This document shows, one piece after another, positions 18,053 through 25,935 of a stretch of 64,000 nucleotides of DNA. The stretch is from NCBI RefSeq assembly GCF_965198245.1, contig NZ_OZ240249.1, positions 3,348,001 through 3,412,000 of the forward strand. The letters run 5' to 3'. The notes beneath the pieces were generated by a model. It did no database searches. It was not told where the DNA came from and worked only from the letters and a program-made list of their open reading frames with translations. A program made the position numbers and the translations under genes. Every line of letters starts with the position of its first letter. Position 1 is the stretch's first letter. Origin of the DNA: Poriferisodalis sp965198245. GTDB taxonomy: Bacteria > Actinomycetota > Acidimicrobiia > Acidimicrobiales > Poriferisodalaceae.

Positions 18053-18185
18053 GCGCGGATAGGTGACGTCTAGGAAAGTTGCTCGCGCCTTCTTTGTGCA
18101 AATTTGCCGTCTGTGGCGGCATTTCTGCGCAAAGTCCAGGCCGTCGGGGCCGCCGGGCATCGCCGCCTATCCGCTAGGGCTCTTA
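18053..18185 (+). repeat. MITE-like 133-bp repeat, copy 4
   Basis: Very similar to copies 1 and 2, with a small deletion after GTTGCT. TTA at 18183-18185 in its right tail is the TAA stop of the minus-strand MaoC gene, again with an in-frame TAG further on. The left end lies about 50 bp upstream of the acyl-CoA dehydrogenase start, so the element also forms part of that gene's upstream region. Confidence 0.9.
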
Positions 18186-19232
18186 GCCAGGCGACCAGGC
18201 GAGTTGGGCGAATGCGGGTGCGACGACGAGTCGGTCTCCGACCGTCACCGACAGATCAACGCTGAAGCCGGCGTCGTCGACGGTCGCAATGGTGCCGGCG
18301 CACGACACCGTGTCGCCGGCCAGGACGGGGGCTCGGTTTCGGTAGGCCAGGCGGGTGAGGCGGGCGCCCGGTCCGGCGAAGCGCAGCACGCACTCGGCCA
18401 GCAGTGCCCCGAGCATCTGGCCGTCCACCAGCGGGGCCGGTGCGCCCAATCGGCGGGCATGCTCGGCGTCGTAGTGCAGCCGGTGCCAGTCCCAGGTTGC
18501 TGCGCCGTAGGCGACCATGTCGGGCAGCGCGATGCGGCGGTTCAGCGGCGGGATTTCGGTGCCGACGTGTGGCCACTCCCCCGGTGCCAGCCGTCGGGCG
18601 TGGGAGGCGCTTGCCTCGGGTTCGCCCGCTGATGTCAGCTGCTCGGTGTGGGGAGCGCTGGCCTCGGGATCGCCCGCTGATGTCAGCTGCTCGGTGTGGG
18701 GAGCGCTGGCCTCGGGTTCGCTCCCAGATGCCGTGGCCTCGGCATCGGAGGCTGCCCCCTCGGGCTGAGCGGATCCGAGCGGACGGAAGATCATCGTCTC
18801 GGCGTTCGTCGCCAGGAGATCGTCACTAGCCGTGTAGGCGGCCTCGGCGGTCACGAACAACAGCGGATCGCCTGCCCGATCGCGCCGCTCAGTCGCATCA
18901 ACAAGGGTCCACGAGGTGCTGATCACATCGTCGAAGCGGGCAGGCCGGAGGAACTGGTAGTCGTTGCCGCCCCGGAACATCGCGCACGGCCGCGGCAGCG
19001 GCAGCTCCCAGGTGTGGCCGAGATACGAATTCCCGTCTGGTGCCGAGCGGCCCGTCAGCTGTGCCGTTTCGCAGATGAGCGTCGGCGGCGCCTCGTCGCG
19101 CCACCGCTCGGGATCGGCTCCGATGGCCAGCACGAAGTACCGGATCGAGGCCCGGCTGAGCTGCTCCGGTGCGACATAGGTCACGGAGGTGCCGAGCGTC
19201 GCTCGCACCTCTTCGGTCAGCAGCTGTGTCAT
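18183..19232 (-). CDS. Double-hotdog MaoC-like dehydratase
   Basis: A 349-residue protein with two hotdog domains, as in bacterial (R)-specific enoyl-CoA hydratases and FAS-related dehydratases. The first (to about residue 150) carries FRGGNDYQFLRPARFDD; the second (about 225-349) carries TWDWHRLHYDAEHARRLG and the following GAPAPLVDGQM, the hydratase-type active-site region. The linker holds two perfect 16-residue repeats containing PHTEQLTSAG. It is upstream of the acyl-CoA dehydrogenase on the same strand, so it is probably the hydratase step of that pathway. Its stop lies in repeat copy 4. Confidence 0.85.
   Translation of the reverse strand: MTQLLTEEVRATLGTSVTYVAPEQLSRASIRYFVLAIGADPERWRDEAPPTLICETAQLTGRSAPDGNSYLGHTWELPLPRPCAMFRGGNDYQFLRPARFDDVISTSWTLVDATERRDRAGDPLLFVTAEAAYTASDDLLATNAETMIFRPLGSAQPEGAASDAEATASGSEPEASAPHTEQLTSAGDPEASAPHTEQLTSAGEPEASASHARRLAPGEWPHVGTEIPPLNRRIALPDMVAYGAATWDWHRLHYDAEHARRLGAPAPLVDGQMLGALLAECVLRFAGPGARLTRLAYRNRAPVLAGDTVSCAGTIATVDDAGFSVDLSVTVGDRLVVAPAFAQLAWSPG
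18613..18722 (-). repeat. 48-bp in-frame tandem repeat in the MaoC linker
   Basis: Two complete 48-bp units (18613-18660 and 18661-18708) plus the start of a third, nearly identical in DNA. They encode the 16-residue unit with PHTEQLTSAG between the two hotdog domains. The frame is preserved, so only linker length varies. Confidence 0.9.
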
Positions 19233-19251
19233 GCCCCGGTCATTCCCCGGC

Positions 19252-20376
19252 TCAGGGCATCAACGCGATGGCTTCTACCTCGATCAGCCACCTGCGACTC
19301 AGCAGCCCCGAGACCACAGCACCGGTCGAAGCGGGGAACGGCCGCCCGAGCACGTTCTGGCGTACCTCTCCGACAGCCCGGTAGTTGTCAACGCCGCCGG
19401 GTGTCACGTACTCGACGGTCTTGACGAGGTTGTCGATCGAGGTGCCCGCCAGCTCGCAGATGCTCGCGATCTCGCTGTACACGAACTCGGCCTGGCCGCC
19501 GATGTCGCCCTCGGCCACGGTCTCGCCCGTCGACATGTCGAAGGCGGTCGTACCGGAAATGAACAGCAGCCCGCCGGCCTCTACGGCGGGGCTGAAAGTC
19601 AGCGACGAGTACACGTCGGACTGGTACGGCACGACCGTCTTGGGATGCTCAGATGCCCACACGTCAAGCGCGACAAGCGCATCGGGATGGGGCAGTTCGG
19701 GCATCAGCAATCCGGTCGAGGACGGGAATTGCGGACTGAGCAGCCGACGCCGTGCCTCGGCCGTCTCGTTGTACTGGCGGCGCGTGGCCGGTGTGGTCTG
19801 CTGCACGACCCGCACCACATGGGACAGATCCATGCCGTGATGCTCGAGCCGTCGTCCGGCCTCTTCGAGCGCCCATTCGCACTGGCCGACGAAGTCGCCG
19901 GGCAGCACCACGTTGCCGTCGTCGTCCACCGGCATGACCTGCGGAATGTGGACAAGGCCGTCAACCTGACCGGCCACCACCTCTACTTCGACCAGTGCCT
20001 CGGGCCGCACCAACGCCTCCACGATGAATGTCGAGGGTTGCACCCCGCCGACCGCCGAACCCAAGCTGTGGGGTCGCTCCCCCGCGATCGCATCACGCTC
20101 AGGGGCGCCGGCCACCGTGATGTACTCGGTGACCTCGGTGCACGCGCTGATATCTCGACCGGCCGCGTCGAGCACGGCTTCTACCTTGGCCCAGCACACA
20201 CTGGCCTGTTCGGCCCCATCGCCGCGCACTGTGACCCGGCCCGTCTCGGCGTCGTACGCACCCGCGGTCTGGCCCGCCAGCCACGCGGCGCCTGCGGCCT
20301 CGATGCCCTGTGAGAACGAATAGCGACTGGTGTCCAGCCAAGGGAAGGGCTCCGGGGCGATCTCCCTCCGGGACAT
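19252..20376 (-). CDS. Triple-domain RidA (YjgF/YER057c) protein
   Basis: A 374-residue protein built from three RidA-like domains in tandem. Single RidA proteins (about 125 residues) trimerise and hydrolyse reactive enamines and imines. Domain 1 (about 14-125) has YSFSQGIEAAGAAWLAGQTA; domain 2 (about 165-245) is more divergent, with CEWALEEAGRRLEHHGMDL; domain 3 (about 250-374) has FSPAVEAGGLLFISGTTAFD and ends RRWLIEVEAIAL. The classical arginine of active RidA is not clearly preserved. It sits among acyl-CoA genes on the same strand, 19 bp upstream of the MaoC gene. A covalent trimer is a reasonable reading. Confidence 0.8.
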   Translation of the reverse strand: MSRREIAPEPFPWLDTSRYSFSQGIEAAGAAWLAGQTAGAYDAETGRVTVRGDGAEQASVCWAKVEAVLDAAGRDISACTEVTEYITVAGAPERDAIAGERPHSLGSAVGGVQPSTFIVEALVRPEALVEVEVVAGQVDGLVHIPQVMPVDDDGNVVLPGDFVGQCEWALEEAGRRLEHHGMDLSHVVRVVQQTTPATRRQYNETAEARRRLLSPQFPSSTGLLMPELPHPDALVALDVWASEHPKTVVPYQSDVYSSLTFSPAVEAGGLLFISGTTAFDMSTGETVAEGDIGGQAEFVYSEIASICELAGTSIDNLVKTVEYVTPGGVDNYRAVGEVRQNVLGRPFPASTGAVVSGLLSRRWLIEVEAIALMP

Positions 20377-20538
20377 GGTGTGCGCTCCTCGTGCACGTGC
20401 GACCGCGCGGCCGCTGCCGCTCGCACCTTGTCTAGTGCGCGCAAGCGTTCTGCGCTAGGACAGTCGCCCCCGCACTCATGCGAGATAGTGCAAGGCTGCG
20501 CCGGGTTTGGCAGGCAGCCCTGCTCGCCGCCGCGTGAA

Positions 20539-21327
20539 TCAGTTGCCGGTGAAGTTGGGCGCGCGCCGCTCCACGAACGCTGCGATGCCTTCGCGCCCGT
20601 CGTGGGTGCGCATTGCGGCGGTGATCGTGGTGCCCTCCACCTCGCCGGCCTGTTCCAGCGGCGTGTCGAAGCCTTCGTACACGATGCGCTTGGCGTGCCC
20701 GAGCGCCCATGCCGGGCCGTCTGCGAGCGACTGGGCCAGATCGGCGGTGGCCGAATCGACCTCGTCGTCGGGCACCACCCGGTTCACGATGCCCCACTGC
20801 TCGGCTTCGGCCGCGCTGAGCGTGCGATTCGTGAGCGTCAAGTCGAGCATGCGACGGACGCCAATGTGCCGGGCGAGGAAATAGGTGGACGTGCCGTCGG
20901 GAGTGACCCCCGCCCGTGTGTAGGCCATCGTGAAACGGGACGACTCGCCGGCCACCACCAAGTCGAAAGCACTCACGATGGACATGCCGGCGCCGCCTGC
21001 CGCGCCGCCCACGCCGGCAACGAATGGCTTGGGCACGCGGTTCATCTTGTAGATGGCGCCGTGGAAGTCGACAAGCATGTCGGAGGCAAGCTTGGGCAGG
21101 CCCTCGCCCGCTGCGTGGAATTCCTTGAGATCGCCACCGGCGCAGAACACCCGGCCTTCAGCGGTGACTGACACGGCCTTGGTGGCGTCGTCCCACTCGA
21201 TCTCGAGCATCACGGACCGCAGCTCACGTGAGAACTGTGGATTGACCGCGTTGGCACCCTCGGGACGGTTGAAACGCACGTGTGCCACGCCGTCGCGCAC
21301 CTCGTAGGTAATCGTTGACAGGTCCAT
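20539..21327 (-). CDS. Enoyl-CoA hydratase/isomerase family protein
   Basis: A 262-residue crotonase-fold enzyme. The oxyanion-hole segments are present: GRVFCAGGDLKEF and GVGGAAGGAGMSIVSAFDLVVA. The glutamate usual for hydratases at the second position is replaced by an AGVTPDGTSTYFL stretch, which is more like isomerase or side-chain variants. It is part of the minus-strand acyl-CoA block, upstream of the triple RidA gene (162-bp gap). The exact reaction is unknown. Confidence 0.88.
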   Translation of the reverse strand: MDLSTITYEVRDGVAHVRFNRPEGANAVNPQFSRELRSVMLEIEWDDATKAVSVTAEGRVFCAGGDLKEFHAAGEGLPKLASDMLVDFHGAIYKMNRVPKPFVAGVGGAAGGAGMSIVSAFDLVVAGESSRFTMAYTRAGVTPDGTSTYFLARHIGVRRMLDLTLTNRTLSAAEAEQWGIVNRVVPDDEVDSATADLAQSLADGPAWALGHAKRIVYEGFDTPLEQAGEVEGTTITAAMRTHDGREGIAAFVERRAPNFTGN

Positions 21328-21393
21328 GGTTGCTCCTCTGGTGTTTCCGCGGGTGCTCGGGAGACTACGCGGCTTCGCGGCGGGCCGACCGGC

Positions 21394-22380
21394 CTAGCGC
21401 CGGGCTGCTGGCGAGAGATCGCGGGCGGCCTGCACGGGGTCGATGCCGCCAAAGGGCATGATCGATATGGCCGAGACATCAACGCCGTTGGCGTGATAGC
21501 TGTCGATGTGCTCCCGGCACGCTTCTGGGGGGCCGTGCACCAGCAGTTCGTCGACGAGGTCGTCGTCGATGACGTCGAGTGCGCCCTTGCGGTCGCCTTC
21601 GGACCAGCGTTCCCACATGGCGGCGAGAAGCTCTCCGCGGCCGAGCCAGCGGTGGAACTCGGCATAGACGGGAACGTTCAAGTACGCGGCAATCGCCCGC
21701 TTGAAGCCTGCGCGCACGACGTCGGCATCAGGATTGGGGCACACGAAGATGCGTGCAACGATTTCCTTGCCGTCGCCGCCCTCGTCGACGTACGGCCGGA
21801 CGGTTGCGACGTCGTCGGCCGAGAGCCAGTTGATGATGGCGCCGTCGCCCTCGGCACCTGCAAGCCGGAGCATGCCGGGCCGCAGGGCCGCCAGCAGGAT
21901 CGGGGGCTGGATCTCGGGTGGGCGGCCGAGGCGGAAGCCCTGGATCTCGAAGGTGTCGTAGGACTCGCTGATCCTCTCGCCCGTGAGGGCTTGTCGTAGG
22001 AACCGTGCGGTGTCCCGCGTGCGCTTGAAGGGTTCGTCGAAAGGGATGCCGTTCCAGCGCTCCACAATGACGTTGGAGGAGGCGCCGATGCCCATGGTGA
22101 AGCGGCCGGGTGCGGCCTCGCACATGGCTGCTGTCTGCTGGGCCAGCAGTGCCGCGCCACGGGTGAAGGCGGGGATGATGGCGATGCCGAGACGCACGTC
22201 GGGCACCCATTGCGAGGCCAGCACCAGTGGTGTGAAGCCGTCGGTGCCGTCGGCTTCAGAGCTCCAGAACTCGGTGTAGCCGAGGTCGGCAAACTCGCGG
22301 TAGAGGTCGGCTTGAGCGTGCAGCGGCTCGCCGAAAGGAACCGTGATGCCGTAGTGCCAGTCATGTTGATCGTCCGTCAC
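21394..22380 (-). CDS. LLM-class (F420-type) oxidoreductase
   Basis: A 328-residue luciferase-like TIM-barrel protein of the actinobacterial LLM class, whose members mostly use coenzyme F420. Signatures include LGYTEFWSSEADGTDGFTPL at the N-terminus, RLGIAIIPAFTR and RFTMGIGASSNVIVERWNG. The final part resembles a typical C-terminal helix. It ends 66 bp before the enoyl-CoA hydratase gene on the same strand and probably belongs to the same catabolic unit. The substrate is unknown. Confidence 0.88.
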   Translation of the reverse strand: MTDDQHDWHYGITVPFGEPLHAQADLYREFADLGYTEFWSSEADGTDGFTPLVLASQWVPDVRLGIAIIPAFTRGAALLAQQTAAMCEAAPGRFTMGIGASSNVIVERWNGIPFDEPFKRTRDTARFLRQALTGERISESYDTFEIQGFRLGRPPEIQPPILLAALRPGMLRLAGAEGDGAIINWLSADDVATVRPYVDEGGDGKEIVARIFVCPNPDADVVRAGFKRAIAAYLNVPVYAEFHRWLGRGELLAAMWERWSEGDRKGALDVIDDDLVDELLVHGPPEACREHIDSYHANGVDVSAISIMPFGGIDPVQAARDLSPAARR

Positions 22381-22499
22381 AGCGCGCAGGCTAGTGAGGT
22401 GGGCTGAGGCGAGTCTGCGAGACGGCTCGCCGGCGCTGCGGCGCGGTGTTCGACGGCTCGCCTGGCTTTCGTGTTACACCCCCTGTCCACACTGGGCAC

Positions 22500-22670
22500 A
22501 TGGCAGAACAGCTTGATCTCGGGCCTCAGCTCCGGTTGGTGTCAACCAGTCGGGTGCCGCACCGGCTCAACAGGGCAACGCGCCAAGTCGGCCTGCAGGG
22601 CGTAGCTCGGGCACGCGCCGCACTGGCCGCCACGCCGCGCCCGCCGGAAATCGATCTTGACGCCGCCTGA
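22500..22670 (+). CDS. Small uncharacterised protein (56 aa)
   Basis: A short open frame with Arg- and Leu-rich sequence (MAEQLDLGP, TSRVPHRLNRATRQVG, ending PEIDLDAA). It sits alone in the 363-bp gap between the divergent LLM and thiolase genes. Its composition is protein-like, but no domain is recognised and there is no strong Shine-Dalgarno. It could be a real small gene or chance coding. Confidence 0.4.
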   Translation: MAEQLDLGPQLRLVSTSRVPHRLNRATRQVGLQGVARARAALAATPRPPEIDLDAA

Positions 22671-22743
22671 TGCGGGTTCCGGCCGGCAACCGATGGGCAT
22701 TTCGCTGGGCGGGGCTGGCGTAGGCGCAACTACAGTGCCGACC

Positions 22744-23937
22744 ATGAGCACCGCACCTGCGACACAGCACCCCGACGACATCGTCATTGTCGACGCCGTT
22801 CGTTCTCCCGTCGGCCGACGTGGCGGCGACCTGAGCGGCATCCACCCGTCCGACTTGCTCAGCGACGTGCTCACCTCGTTGATGGAGCGTTCGCAGGTCG
22901 ACCCTGCCAGCATCGGCCAGATCGTGGGCGGCTGCGTCAGCCAAGCCGGCGAGCAGACGGCCAACATTGCGCGCACCGCGTGGCTCGGCGCTGGCTACCC
23001 GCTCTCAGTGGCCGCGACCACCGTCGATGCGCAGTGCGGTTCGAGCCAGCAGGCCACCACGCTGGCCTACGGCCTGGTGCGCAGCGGCATGGTCGATTCG
23101 GCTATCGGTTGCGGGGTCGAGTCGATGACCCGCAACCCGATGGGCTCCAGCTACAAGAAGGGCCAGCGCACCGCGACCTCCCGCTACAAGGAGCACTACG
23201 AGTACACGACACAGTTCCAAGGCGCCGAGCTGATGGCCAAGAAGTGGGCCATCAGCCGCGAAGAGTGCGACGCCTTCGGTCTGCGCAGCCAGAACAATGC
23301 CGCCCGTGCCTGGGAGGAAGATCGTTTCGGGACCCAGCTCGTCGAGATCGATGCTCCCGTGCTCGACGACGAGGGCAAGCCCACCGACGAGATCCGCCAC
23401 GTCGTTCGCGACGGCGGCATCCGGCCCACGACGGCCGAGGGGCTCGCCGGAATCAAGCCGGTGATGGACGGCGGCGTGCATACCGCAGGCAGCTCCTCCC
23501 AGATCAGCGACGGCTCCGGGGCGGTGCTGCTGATGCGTGCCGGTCGGGCCGCTGAGCTGGGTCTGCGTCCGCTGGCCCGGATCGTCGATACCTGCCTGGT
23601 CGGCAGCGACCCGGTGCTGATGCTGACCGGGCCGATCGAGGCCACGAACTACCTGCTCGAACGCAACGGCATGCAGATGTCCGACATCGACATCATCGAA
23701 ATCAACGAGGCATTCGCATCGGTCGTCCTGGCCTGGCAGCGCGAACTGAATCCCGACATGGACGGCGTCAATCCCAACGGCGGCGCGATCGCGCTGGGTC
23801 ATCCGCTCGGTGGAACTGGTGCGATCCTGCTGACCAAGGCGGTGCACGAGCTGCACCGGGCCGACCGCAGCACGGCACTCGTGACGATGTGCTGTGGCGG
23901 CGGGCTGGGCACCGGCACCATCATCGAGCGACTCTGA
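22744..23937 (+). CDS. Thiolase (acetyl-CoA C-acyltransferase)
   Basis: A 397-residue thiolase for the last step of beta-oxidation or the reverse condensation. The nucleophilic cysteine lies in VDAQCGSSQQA (about residue 98), the histidine in ALGHPLGGTGA, and the second cysteine in TMCCGGGLGTG, so the active site is complete. The start is ATG 22744 (STAPATQHPDD), not the longer frame. It is divergent from the minus-strand acyl-CoA block and likely serves the same pathway. Confidence 0.93.
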   Translation: MSTAPATQHPDDIVIVDAVRSPVGRRGGDLSGIHPSDLLSDVLTSLMERSQVDPASIGQIVGGCVSQAGEQTANIARTAWLGAGYPLSVAATTVDAQCGSSQQATTLAYGLVRSGMVDSAIGCGVESMTRNPMGSSYKKGQRTATSRYKEHYEYTTQFQGAELMAKKWAISREECDAFGLRSQNNAARAWEEDRFGTQLVEIDAPVLDDEGKPTDEIRHVVRDGGIRPTTAEGLAGIKPVMDGGVHTAGSSSQISDGSGAVLLMRAGRAAELGLRPLARIVDTCLVGSDPVLMLTGPIEATNYLLERNGMQMSDIDIIEINEAFASVVLAWQRELNPDMDGVNPNGGAIALGHPLGGTGAILLTKAVHELHRADRSTALVTMCCGGGLGTGTIIERL

Positions 23938-24695
23938 GCGACGCGCCAGCAAGCCTTCCGCCCGACGAGGCCGATCACCGGGCCGGCCAGCGGGTCGGCC
24001 GTGGGCGCCGCCTTGGAGGCCCCCGTCACAGGCTTCGCGACCGAACCTCAGTTCGTGTCGCGGCGCTAGCGGCCGCCGGCGCCGCTGCGTGGGCCGGCTG
24101 GCAGTACTTCGACCAAGCTGAGCCTGCGCCGGATGCTGCGTCCCCCACTGCGGCACAGTCGGCTGTCGGGGACGCTGCGCCGGATGCTGCGGCATCCACT
24201 GCGGCAGGGTCGGCTGCCTCCGACGCTGCGGCGGATGCGGGAGGTCCTGCGCTGGAGCCGAATGCGGTGGTGTTGGCAGTGATCGACGGCGACACCATGG
24301 ACGTCGATCTTGGCGGGCGCCGCGCAACGGTGCGGTTCATCGGCATCGACACGCCCGAGAAGACCGGCGGCTACCTGCCGGCCGAGTGCGGCGGCGATGC
24401 CGCCACCCTGCGAACGGCCGAGCTGCTTCCTCCCGGCACCGAAGTGCACCTGCAGCGCGACCAGGAGCTCTACGACCGGTACGACCGGCTGCTGGCCTAC
24501 GTCTACCGGGCCGCTGACGGGCTGTTCGTGAATCGTTACCTCGTGCTCGACGGATACGCCGGCACCATGCACTTCGAGCCCAACACACAGCACCGGGCTG
24601 TGCTCGACACCGCCGAGGCCGCGGCTCGGGCCGCCGGTCGAGGAATCTGGGTCGACTGCGGCGGTCCGAACCAGCAACTCGAGGGCGCCAGTTAG
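23889..24695 (+). CDS. Membrane-anchored or secreted thermonuclease-like protein
   Basis: A protein of at most 268 residues with a staphylococcal nuclease (SNc) domain at about 125-262: VIDGDTMDV, VRFIGIDTPE and YDRYDRLLAYVY are the metal- and phosphate-binding landmarks. One hydrophobic helix (VAALAAAGAAAWAGWQYF) precedes it and would act as a signal or anchor. An Ala/Asp-rich linker made of degenerate 17-residue repeats (APDAAS.., APDAAAS..) joins the two. The only usable start is GTG 23889, which overlaps the thiolase end by 49 bp. Confidence 0.8.
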   Translation: MLWRRAGHRHHHRATLSDAPASLPPDEADHRAGQRVGRGRRLGGPRHRLRDRTSVRVAALAAAGAAAWAGWQYFDQAEPAPDAASPTAAQSAVGDAAPDAAASTAAGSAASDAAADAGGPALEPNAVVLAVIDGDTMDVDLGGRRATVRFIGIDTPEKTGGYLPAECGGDAATLRTAELLPPGTEVHLQRDQELYDRYDRLLAYVYRAADGLFVNRYLVLDGYAGTMHFEPNTQHRAVLDTAEAAARAAGRGIWVDCGGPNQQLEGAS

Positions 24696-24704
24696 CGTGT
24701 CGGC

Positions 24705-25550
24705 GTGGCACCGCTGTCCCAGCGGCTCGGATACGGCCCCGACGACAGACTGCTGATCATCAGCGCGGCTGGACTCGGCGGCTGCCATGCGATGAACGAA
24801 GGCGTGTACGCGGCTCTGCGGGACGGCCTGGCAACCACGGGGACACTGCTGGTGCCATGCCCGTGGTCACGCGAGGCAGCGGCGAGGTTCCGGGGCGAGG
24901 ACATCGGCGTCGCGCTCACGCTGAACGCTGAGTTCGAGTTGTACCGGTGGGGGCCGATCACCTACGCCCCGTCGCTGCTCGACGGCAACGGCGGGATGCC
25001 GAGCACGGTGGGCGATGTGTGGGACCACGCAGATCTGGACGAGGTCCGGCGGGAATGCCGAGCACAGATCGAACGGGCAATCCTGTGGGGCTTCGACGTC
25101 ACGCACCTCGACAGCCACCTCGATGTGCTGAGCGTGCGCCCCGAATTCTTCGACGTGTACTTGGAGCTGGCGGTCGAGTTCGGGCTGCCTGTGCGGCTGA
25201 TCTCTTCGGAGGCTCGGCGGCAACTGGGTTTTCCCGTGGAGGAACTCATCGCGTCTGAGGGGGTAGTGACCCCGGATCGGGTCGTGCGCATCGCGCCCGG
25301 GACAATGGGCCGGTACCGGCGCATCGAGGCGCTGCTGGACTCGCTCGAACCTGGTTTGACCGAACTGCAGGTCCAGCCGGCGGCGGACCTGCCGGAGCTG
25401 CGGTCGCTGACAGCCGACTGGGGATCGCGTGTGGAGGACCTGCTGCACCTGCGAGACAACGCCGAGCTGCGCACCCATATCGAGCGCAGCGGGATCCGGT
25501 TGATCGACTATCGGGAGCTGCGGCAGTTGCAGCGATCCGGCCCTGCCTGA
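24705..25550 (+). CDS. ChbG/HpnK (YdjC-like) protein lacking key aspartates
   Basis: A 281-residue protein of the YdjC carbohydrate deacetylase family. The HLDSHLDVLSVRPEFFDVY segment (about residue 132) keeps the family HxxxH metal site. At the N-terminus, however, the conserved NADDFG motif is replaced by ISAAGLG, so the aspartates for metal and catalysis are missing. It may be a non-catalytic relative. The start is GTG 24705, nine bases after the nuclease stop. It ends in a 15-bp repeat array and converges on the SCP2 gene. Confidence 0.75.
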   Translation: MAPLSQRLGYGPDDRLLIISAAGLGGCHAMNEGVYAALRDGLATTGTLLVPCPWSREAAARFRGEDIGVALTLNAEFELYRWGPITYAPSLLDGNGGMPSTVGDVWDHADLDEVRRECRAQIERAILWGFDVTHLDSHLDVLSVRPEFFDVYLELAVEFGLPVRLISSEARRQLGFPVEELIASEGVVTPDRVVRIAPGTMGRYRRIEALLDSLEPGLTELQVQPAADLPELRSLTADWGSRVEDLLHLRDNAELRTHIERSGIRLIDYRELRQLQRSGPA

Positions 25551-25590
25551 ATCAGCCCTATCTGAATCAGCCCTATCTGAATCAGCGGGG
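25548..25590. repeat. 15-bp tandem array joining two convergent stop codons
   Basis: TGAATCAGCCCTATC is repeated at 25548 and 25563, with a partial third unit at 25578. The first TGA is the ChbG-like gene's stop. TCA in the last unit (25582-25584) is the reverse-strand TGA stop of the SCP2 gene. Each unit therefore re-creates an in-frame stop for both genes. Confidence 0.85.
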
Positions 25591-25935
25591 CGATCCGAGC
25601 GAGCCAGCGGCACACCAGGCCGGCAGCAGCTCTAGCCAGAGCGCCATGTCGCCGGAGACCTTGAGATCGCCCGCCATGTAGTGCTGCGCGGGGTCGGCGT
25701 CGCCGCAGACCACGTCGGCAGCGAGCTGCCAGGGGGCTTCGAGCGTCAGATCGGCTCCCCGGGTGGTGCCAGGAGCTGCAGACTTCAGGAAGCCGGATTC
25801 GAACGTCAAGCTGGCGCTGACTTTGCCGTCGGGACCGCCAGCGGTCTTCATCACCACAGTGCCCGACACGCCGCCGAGCGGCTCGTGGCCGGCTGCGGCC
25901 CAGCTCGTCAAGAACTCCTCGTCGAGGAAGCTCAC
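25582..25935 (-). CDS. SCP2 sterol-binding domain protein
   Basis: A single-domain 117-residue protein like sterol carrier protein 2. It has the VSASLTFESGF strand pair, the ADLTLEAPWQLAADVVCGDAD segment and the MAGDLKVSGDMALWLELLP helix. Such domains bind lipids or acyl-CoA. It is translationally coupled to mca upstream by a 4-bp ATGA overlap (25932-25935). A pairing with a mycothiol-dependent enzyme is plausible, because some mycothiol-linked DinB/MDMPI proteins also use SCP2-like folds; that is inference. Confidence 0.82.
   Translation of the reverse strand: MSFLDEEFLTSWAAAGHEPLGGVSGTVVMKTAGGPDGKVSASLTFESGFLKSAAPGTTRGADLTLEAPWQLAADVVCGDADPAQHYMAGDLKVSGDMALWLELLPAWCAAGSLGSPR

Noticed and set aside
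17999..18122. N-terminal extension of the acyl-CoA dehydrogenase
   Set aside because: The extra 41 residues are translated from the end of repeat copy 4 and have no family similarity; ATG 17999 fits the family start.
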